NCBI GenBank assembly: GCA_027886185.1
Contig: WOAB01000760.1
Coordinates: 2,480,001 to 2,544,000 of the forward strand
DNA from: Rheum nobile
Taxonomy: Eukaryota > Streptophyta > Magnoliopsida > Caryophyllales > Polygonaceae
Reading direction: 5' to 3'
DNA: 64,000 bases
Below, one piece after another: positions 57,318 to 64,000 of the stretch. Under the pieces are notes generated by a model. The model was not told where the DNA came from, searched no databases, and was given only the letters and a program-made list of their open reading frames with translations. The position numbers and the translations under genes are program-made. The first letter of the stretch is position 1; each line of letters opens with the position of its first letter.

Positions 57318-58172
57318 ACCTCTCGGTTGCAAACCCTAATAGGATCCAATTCGCATAAACTAATATGGGCATAAAGCATCTAGGAATGAATCAACAAAGT
57401 TTCAAACTTCCATTCAAGCAAATATCAAACAAGTCTGCCTACGCATAGTTGGGATCACCCCAACCCTAGAAATATGGAAATTAGCTAGACATAATTGCAA
57501 GATCAACCAAAGAAAACATAATAACAATGGGAATCATAAACAAGATTAAAGAAAAAGATGAACTTAGTCTTGAATCCAGTAGAAAAATCTCCAAAGTTGC
57601 AATCTCTCCAATGGAGGCAAACAACTAGGTCTCAAGCGTTAGAAAAGTGGCAAAAAGATCCCTCAAAAACCTAAAAACTAAGTATTTATACACATACTAA
57701 AAATAAAGTCATTCGGGTAAACTGCACGGCCCGTGCCTTGACCGTGCGAAAAACGCATGGCCAAAATCACATAGGAATGAAAACGCACAGCCTGTGCAAA
57801 AAACGCACAGCCGTGCGAAAAAGTGCACATCCAAATAGCGAGAAATCACTGCCTGCACGGCCGTGCGGTAGCACGCACGGCCTCTTGAAGGAAATTCAAT
57901 CCGAAACGCACAGACTCTTGTTTTAGTTCGCCTCCGACCCAAATTCTTCATGGTCCGTCCCGTTAGCCTCTAGATGACATCCGAGGTTCCAGTAGCATCC
58001 TTAGACAGTTCCAAATATCCACCCAAGTACTTGAAAACACACATTTTCTAGTGTAGACCTCCATAACAGAGAAAACAATGCAACTAGCTATAAATGCAAC
58101 ACAAAATGCATAAAACAAGCTAGATTAAACACAAATGCATGTCCTAAAGGTGTAACAAATTGGATGTCATCA
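57318..58172 (-). repeat. 5' LTR of the Athila/Tat-like element, truncated
   Basis: Matches 53936-54813 of the other LTR but lacks the ~600 bp at its inner (R/U5) end and the primer-binding site. The breakpoint is at CACCTCTCGGTTGCAA (about 57317). Small differences (one ~20-bp gap, scattered substitutions) separate the copies. Confidence 0.8.
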
Positions 58173-58417
58173 TTATGCAACAACCTAGAAGATATTCTGT
58201 TACTAAGATATGCAGTTGTCAAGATACTCTCTCCCAAGAATTTCTTGGGCAATTTAGAATGAGACATCAAGGCTCTAGCAATCTCCAAGAGATGTCCGTG
58301 TTTCCTCTCAACCACACCATTTTGCTGGGGTGTGGCAACACAAGATGTTTGATGCTCAATACCTTGGGATGCCAGAAAAAATGCAGTGTGTCTACTGACT
58401 CCCAATTCCAATTATAG
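58173..58417 (-). pseudogene. Copia integrase core fragment
   Basis: Minus-strand frame ELGVSRHTAFFLASQGIEHQ then CVATPQQNGVVERKHGHLLE, the end of the D,D-35-E integrase core including the catalytic Glu (VERKH). It ends at LLHN, where the Ty3 insertion begins. The frame resumes at 53338 with NKIPYEVLYHRAY, so the two pieces are one gene cut by the insertion. Confidence 0.85.
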
Positions 58418-58426
58418 AATCGAGTG

Positions 58427-59278
58427 TGTTAGTACAAGGAACAATATAACTGTTCCTTGGGCAGCGGAATATATAGTAACAGAATAACAGTGTAATAGAC
58501 AAAGTTCCTTAGAGATGAAAACTTAATCAACCAACTAGTTGACTAAGAAAAACCTCTACCTCTAGGTTTCCCTATTAGGATTTCGAAAGTCTACTTGTGT
58601 TATTAATCATGGAATTACAAACAAGCAAGTCTTATCTCAATCTAGTTTACTCCTAGATATCTAGACCTCTTATTGTAATATTCCTAACAACACCTAAGAC
58701 AATCAAAACCCTAACAAGTACTCAACTCACCAAAGTCTCATCCTTGTAAGTTCTTCTCTTCTTCTGAATGCTCTTCTCTGTGGAAAATGCCGTGAATCAC
58801 TTGTCAAATGAAGTTTGCAACTTTCTCTCTTATAGTCTAGATATTCTATCTAATTTACCCTAGTTTTACTTAAAGAAAATAAGATAAAATAATCCTATAC
58901 AATCTTTGCTAATCTTTCCTAACCAGAATATCTTCAACAAGATTATCTTCTTGCAGCCCAAGTTGCTCCTTCAATATTTATTTCCATAAAAGAGAGATTC
59001 GGCAGTTGCAAGGGTTACAGCGCGCGTCATGCGTTCCTTGGCGCTGTTCCCTTTCCTTTTCTGTTCAATAACGCGCGTCTCTTTTTCTCTTTTGTTCCAG
59101 CGCATTGTTCCTCATTGTTGACTTCTCTGTTCCTTGTATTCTCTATTTTGATTCTTCACATGGTTTTCATCGTTCCTTTAAATCATCTGTTTCCTGAAAC
59201 TCATAGTCACACTAAAAACCATCAAATACCATTGAGTTTATCATCATCAAAATTAGAGAGAACATCATCGTTCCAACA
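58427..59278 (-). repeat. 3' LTR of the Sirevirus-like element
   Basis: 852 bp; plus-strand ends TGTTAGTAC and GTTCCAACA, so the minus-strand LTR starts TGTTGGAAC, directly after the purine tract at 59279-59300. The left flank GAGTG (58422-58426) should be one copy of its target duplication; the other would lie beyond the window. Confidence 0.75.
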
Positions 59279-59718
59279 ATTTCCCCCTTTTTGGTGATGA
59301 CAAACTCCTTTAAAATGTGCACGGTCAAAACAGACAAGTAAGAAGTCAAATTTACATGTAATCAAACATATACTACGATCAAGATATTGACATTGTTCCC
59401 CCTCAGAAAGTTCATAGAAGGATTTACCTTCAAGCAGCATCGTCATTCTCCTTAGCACTAGCTTCTGTTATCAACCCTTCCTTGGGTTTCACATTTTCCA
59501 TACTTCCCCCTTTTGGCATCATCAAAAGATCACAGAAATCACAAAGACTTGACTCGCATGCAAATTATAAGCAAAATATTTCATTCATTAAGTATGACGA
59601 AGTACAAAGCAAAGGAACCTAGACAACTGTTATCAGAAGATAGGGAACAATCACACAAAAGACATAGAAACATAGAAAAACAAGAACAAAAGATTAGACA
59701 GGCAGTGACAGGGAACAC
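59279..59718 (-). other. Multiple purine tract zone
   Basis: Minus-strand AAAAAGGGGGAAA-type tracts occur at about 59282-59290, 59397-59403 and 59516-59524, with further AGGGGGAAC words at 61119-61125 and 61147-61154. Repeated purine tracts before the 3' LTR are a known Sirevirus trait; the one abutting the LTR would prime plus-strand synthesis. Confidence 0.7.
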
Positions 59719-60785
59719 TTAGATCTCAGGGTCTTTAGCAGCATCTTCGTCTTTGCTCAGAAAGTGATCCAAGAGCAAATTCATAGTGGTGTTCAACTGC
59801 TTGAGTTCAGCCAAAATCTGATGCTGAATTGAGCTTCCCTTTGACGTTCCTTCACCAGCTACTTTCTTTGCAGTCACAGTGCCCGTTCCTTTTTGAGTCA
59901 CCCTTGAACTTCATTTTCTCTACAGCAGTAGAGTCCAACTCACTTCCCAGAGACACTTCATTCTCCTCGAGATAAGCTTTATCTCGTAGCAACAACATCT
60001 TCACCAGGCCTGGATAGGCCAAAGAGTGGGACTTGGCTTTGCACCGGTCCATATGGCACAAGATCACTCAAGGGAGATCAATTTTCTCCCTTCTCAGAAA
60101 GCGGTCAAGCATAAAAAAGTCATACAAGGTGATGGTGTTGCACTTCTCTTGGCGAGGCGCCACAACTCTGGAAATAATGTGGAAAGCTATTCGTTGAGCC
60201 AATGTCAGCCTTTCAGTGTGTAGCTCCCTAGAAGTTGAACCAAACAGCCGTTCCATACACGCCAACTTCTCATCATTGATCTCGCTCGCTGGAACCTCAA
60301 AGAAACCACCCAATGGAACGGAGAGGAGCGAGGAGATTACCTTGGGCGTGAAGGACAGATCTTCACCACTGATCTTGGTTGACCCACACAGAACATCAGC
60401 TTTGGAAAGATGAAAGTAATGGTAGAACTCGCGCATCTGCACTTCATTCATTGTTGCCCTGTTGGAACAGAGCTGTTCCCAGCCTTGGAAACGCAGAAGC
60501 TCCAAAATTTCTTCCACATTGTGCTCAGAAAAGAAACGATTACCTTGGGCGTGTAGGAGTCGATGTGGACGCAGAGGGGTCGACAGCTTGTTGGACGGCG
60601 GCGTGAGCAATATCCACAACAGAAGCCGACACGCCGGTGGGAGTCGGTGTAGCACGGGCGGCCCTGGCCTGTTGGAGTTGAATAATATAGGCGTCCATCT
60701 CGGCCTCAGACATTGTGTAGGTGGAAAGGATCTTGCTTGGAGAATCCATGGAAAGCAACGAACTTTGAGCTTTGAGAGATGGCAC
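59719..60785 (-). pseudogene. Envelope-like / third ORF of the Sirevirus, broken
   Basis: Frame one (ATG near 60752, MDSPSKILSTYTMSEAEMDA) shifts near 60560-60600 to a second frame with NRFFSEHNVEEILELLRFQG, EMREFYHYFHLS-like and TFTPKVISSLLSVP-like blocks. These are typical of the plant retrotransposon domain often labelled envelope-like or 'putative plant transposon protein'. A TGA at 60068-60070 interrupts it, and a frameshift near 59893 leads to the last part (LKQLNTTMNLLLDHFLSKDE, a coiled-coil-like tail) ending at 59719. No membrane segment is evident. The role of this product is uncertain even in intact elements. It is non-functional here. Confidence 0.65.
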
Positions 60786-61593
60786 AGGGATGAGAGGTTT
60801 TGAGAGAGCAGAAAGTAGTAGAGATTGGCGGTGGAGAGCTAGAATGGAATGGCAAGTACTTATAGGAAAGATAAAATATTTTACAAGATAAAGTATTTTA
60901 CAAGATAAAATCTTTTCAAAAATCTCAACCGGCTTTCAAAATTTCCATCAATAAATCTTTTCTCTCTCTTCCTCTAACGGCCACTTTTTCACTTCATTTA
61001 CCGCATCACTATTCCTGCCACAGAGCAGTCAAATCTCGCAGAGAGCCATTCCAACGTTCACCTACACCCCAATAAATATCAGCCACTGATTCAAATTCCA
61101 CGTTCCATTCACATATGTTCCCCCTCAATCTGAGCAACAGTCGTCGTTCCCCCTGAGACCAAGAGTGTTTAAGAGGCTTATCTAGATATTTCAATAATGG
61201 GTTCACACAAAATATAGTATATCCAAACATATGGTAGGGATAAAAACAACTTAGATAATTATTCCTAGTAAAATGGTTTATCAAAGAAGGATCATAGGGA
61301 ACGCTTATCTGAATCAAGGCTATGGTAGGTTGTACAACCAATTATCATGTGGGCTTGTAATGAGGGTTCAATCATCAAATTGGTTGTTTTGGGTCTCAAA
61401 TAAGATGTTAGCATGCAATCAAGTAATTCAACACAAATCAAAAGACAAAGAAGCTAGACCCTAGGACTAAGCAATTCGAGCAAACAAAAATCATGAAATA
61501 GCAAGTTCAAGAAAAGCAATGTAAGCTAGACTCTTCATGATATATGTGAGACAAATTAGCCAAGCATTGAGGGAATAATGGGTGTGAAGGTCC
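60786..61593 (-). other. Spacer between pol and the third ORF of the Sirevirus
   Basis: No coding region is supported. Two GGGGGAAC-type purine words lie at 61119-61154. Small frames here have no motif. Confidence 0.5.
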
Positions 61594-63417
61594 TCAATTC
61601 AGAAAGATCATGCCAAGGAGTAATCGAAGATACTCGAATGGACCTTTGTCTAGTGCTTTGGTGAATATGTCTGTTACTTGATTTTCAGTTCTGCAATGTT
61701 CCATTCTAATAAAGCCCATGTCAACATTATCACGTAGAAAATGATGACGAATGTCAATGTGCTTAGTACGTGAATGATGAACCGGATTTTTTGAGATGTT
61801 AATGGCACTAGTATTATCACACATAATGGGAACGGTGCCAAGAGACATACCAAAGTCTTCCAGTTATTGTTTGAGCCACAATACCTGAGCACAACAACTT
61901 ACTGCGGCGACGTATTTAGCTTCTGCAGTGGAGAGGGCCACACAGTTTTGCTTCTTGGAACCCCATGAGACAAGACAAGGACCAAGGAATTGTGCCGTTC
62001 CAGAGGTGCTTTTGCGATCCACAACGTGCCCAGCAAAATCAACGTCTATGGATCCAACAAGATTGAAATCACAGTTCTTGGGATACCATAGACATAGATG
62101 GTCCATTCCTTTGAGGTATCGAAAGATTCGCTTTACTTCTTTCAAGTGTGAGTCCTTGGGATTTGCCTGAAATCTAGCACAGAGACAAACACTAAACAAT
62201 ATATCTAGCCGGTTGGCCGTGAGATAGAGGAGAGAACCAATCATTCCTCTATACATGGTGGGATCAACAACTGTTCCATTTAGATCTGCATCCAAGCGAG
62301 TGTTAGGAGAAATAGGGATAACGATGGGTTTTGCAGAATCCATACCATACTTCTTCAACAGCTCCTTGATGTACTTTTGTTGATGGATCTTCATTCCTTC
62401 TTTGGTCTGAGTAACTTGTAATTCGAGGAAAAAGGACAATTCCCCAATCATGCTCATCTCAAACTCACTACTCATAAGATTTTTGAACTTTTCTACAAGA
62501 GCAGGGTTAGTGAAACCAAAAATATTATCAACATATACTTGAACCACCAGAATCTTACCTTCTTGTTCCAGAAGGATCAGAGTTTTGTCAATCGTTCCTC
62601 GATGATATCCATTGGAGAGAAGGAATTGTGCGAGTCTATCATACCAAGCACGAGGTGCTTGCTTAAGACCATACAATGCCTTGTCCAAAGCATACACATG
62701 CGAGGGAAAATTGGCATCCTCAAAACCAGGGGGCTGCTTCACATATATCTCTTCTTGGAGATATCCATTCAAGAATGTAGTCTTGACATCCATTTGGTAT
62801 AATGTGAATCCCTTGTGAGCGGCATAGGCGATGAGATGACGAATAGCTTCAATGCGAGCCACTGGAGCATACGTCTCATCATAGTCAATCCCATCTTGTT
62901 GATTGTAGCCTTGAGCAACCAACCTTGTTTTGTTCCTTGTGACCACCCCAGAGTCATCGAGCTTGTTCCTATACACCCAGCGAGTGCCAATAGCATGTTT
63001 GTTGCGAGGTAAGGGAACGAGACACTAGAATTTGTTCCTCTCAAATTGATGTAGTTCCTCTTGCATAGCTACGATCCAGTCAGGTTCATTCAATGCTTCC
63101 TTGATAGTCTTGGGTTCTACAAGAGAGATAAAAGCATGGAAAGCACATAACATATTCAATTTAGAACGCAAACCTCTTTCACCAAAAGGTGTGACTAGAT
63201 TATGAGTGGGGTGAGCTATTTGGATTCGAACACTCTTTGACACGAGTAGTGATGGATCATCAGGTTGTATCTCAGAGTCGTCCGTTGAAGATGGGGGCAA
63301 TTGGGCATATTCAAATTGGTCCATTCCTTCTTCATCACTTTGAGAATCATCAACAATATTGTCACCAGAAGTTCCAGATGGAACAGTGACAGAAGCTGCG
63401 TCAATAGTTGGAGGCAC
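61594..63417 (-). pseudogene. Sirevirus pol: RT and RNase H, inactivated
   Basis: From the right, a Ser/Asp-rich linker (DDSQSDEEGMDQFEY) leads to NEPDWIVAMQEELHQFERNKF, a stop near 63025, then TRWVYRNKLDDSGVVTRNKT, VAQGYNQQDGIDYDETYAPV and QMDVKTTFLNG. The catalytic box is VYVDNIFGF: YVDN instead of YVDD, losing an essential Asp. RNase H has TAEAKYVAA, with Lys where copia normally has Glu, then a stop near 61864 and CDNTSAINISKNP..HIDIRHHFLRD. It ends at 61594. Several stops plus two catalytic substitutions make it inactive. Confidence 0.8.
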
Positions 63418-64000
63418 GATTGTTGAATCAACAGTATATGAGGATGGAACGTCTGCATCTTGTGCAGACTCTGTTGAAGTATCATCTTTTACTGTGATAC
63501 TAGAGTTTAGTTTTGTTTCGCATGTTCCAATGACTTCTCTGCATCTCTTGTCTCCAAGAGCAACACTCCCTCTTGAGTGTTTATGAAGTGAGGTGAGTTG
63601 ATCTTATTTTCCGGTCATGTGGCACGAACAAGCGCTGTCAATGTACCACTTCTCGTTCCCCCTCACTTCAACCTGCACAGAAAAAGTTAAGGTTTGGCGA
63701 CCCAGGCAAGCTTAGCCTTACCTGGTCGAGACACATAATGCAATTGTTCCATAGGAATAGCTCGATCAATAACAACAGTTTTCTTCCTAGATTTAGCATG
63801 ATTATGATTATGCATATATGAGTCATCATAAAAGTCATTCAAGTTCACATTATTGCTCCTACTGTTCCTTCTCTTTGTGTGCTCTTCAGAGAACTCTTTT
63901 TTCTTTTCACAATCTCTCTGCAAATGTCTGTTGTCCCCACAATACCAACACATCTTGAATTGATCCATCTGAACATACTTTATGTTGGGAACAACACTTT
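63418..64000 (-). pseudogene. Sirevirus gag end, protease start and integrase remnant
   Basis: From the right, the gag zinc knuckle C-x2-C-x4-H-x4-C (CWYCGDNRHLQRDC, near 63930) is followed by a Lys/Arg/His-rich stretch up to 63687. Then GNEKWYIDSACSCHMTGK (near 63610-63660) is the copia protease active-site region (D-S-A), followed at once by a stop. After that only SLHKHSRGSVALGDK-like sequence links to the RT linker. The integrase (HHCC, D,D-35-E) that should lie between is deleted. Gag continues beyond the window. Confidence 0.7.

Larger units (their letters stand above)
53339..58172 (-). mobile_element. Internally deleted Ty3/gypsy element (Athila/Tat-like)
   Basis: Flanked by the 5-bp duplication TTATG (53334-53338 and 58173-58177). 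On the minus strand: a truncated 5' LTR (58172 to about 57318), joined directly to the integrase C-terminus (57316 to 57015), a ~2.2-kb untranslated region, a purine tract and a full 3' LTR (54813 to 53339). Gag, protease, RT, RNase H and most of integrase are missing. The long 3' non-coding region and AAGCTTGGGGG tracts fit the Athila/Tat group. It could move only in trans. Confidence 0.85.
51044..58426 (-). mobile_element. Ty1/copia retrotransposon, split by two younger elements
   Basis: On the minus strand the 3' end is at left: a short LTR (to 51313), a purine tract (rc of CCCCTCTCAAG, 51314-51324), then RT/RNase H and the integrase C-terminal region up to 53338. An inserted Ty3 element (53339-58172) follows, then the integrase core (58173-about 58417), then a Sirevirus LTR at 58427. 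The missing 5' part should lie right of the window. The short LTR suggests an Ale/Retrofit-like lineage (inference). Confidence 0.8.
58427..64000 (-). mobile_element. Sirevirus-type Ty1/copia element (runs off right edge)
   Basis: 3' LTR at 58427-59278, several purine tracts, an envelope-like third frame (60785-59719), RT/RNase H (about 63010-61594), remains of protease, and a gag zinc knuckle near the window end. The multi-purine-tract zone, the extra frame after pol and the CATCACCAAAAAGGGGGAAA tract are recognised Sirevirus features. Most of integrase is missing and several frames are broken. It is inserted in the integrase gene of the split copia element. Confidence 0.8.

Overview
This is a window of a flowering-plant nuclear genome, almost certainly a dicot. 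It has long AT-rich intergenic stretches, TA microsatellites, intron-containing genes with GT/AG splice sites, plant-specific gene families (two ATL-type RING-H2 ubiquitin ligases and a plant receptor-like kinase) and a dense set of plant transposons. The species cannot be named from the sequence. Host genes are few; most structured sequence is nested mobile DNA.

Host genes. (1) 20451-21464, minus: an ATL RING-H2 protein whose single uninterrupted frame continues into a LINE-type reverse-transcriptase zinc-binding (zf-RVT) domain. This chimera is the most unusual object in the window. (2) 39433-40260, minus: an ordinary intronless ATL RING-H2 ligase. (3) 41338-43958, minus: a six-exon receptor-like kinase with a very short ectodomain and Asn in place of the catalytic-loop Lys. 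(4) Possibly a short first exon at 50854-50917, plus, whose intron has been entered by retrotransposons.

Layout. 1-12 kb: AT-rich DNA with Stowaway MITEs, Helitron-like 3' ends and a probable MULE (about 8.83-10.98 kb) carrying a GC-rich gene-like insert and arrays of GATATTCA motifs. 12-18.5 kb: two related Ty3/gypsy LTRs pointing away from each other, one still attached to a decayed gag. 20-25 kb: the chimeric gene, then abutting hAT and other TIR elements. 25.2-30.3 kb: a small hAT-like element (TSD ATGACATT) invaded by a Stowaway MITE and by a full-length plant mariner whose ends resemble those MITEs. 30.5-37.6 kb: a decayed L1-type LINE interrupted at the end of ORF2 by a solo LTR with TSD ATGAC, followed by a second poly(A)-tailed retroelement. 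37.8-44 kb: a MULE-type MITE, the second ATL gene and the kinase. 46-50 kb: a CACACG minisatellite, a Tourist MITE, a long inverted repeat and a 5'-truncated LINE with an 18-bp TSD. 51-64 kb: a Ty1/copia element split by an internally deleted Athila/Tat-like Ty3 element (TSD TTATG) and by a Sirevirus-type copia that runs off the right edge.

No bacterial-type operons, CRISPR arrays, rRNA or convincing tRNA genes were seen. Element boundaries were read by eye from target-site duplications, TG..CA ends, primer-binding sites and purine tracts; classification below superfamily level is inference.
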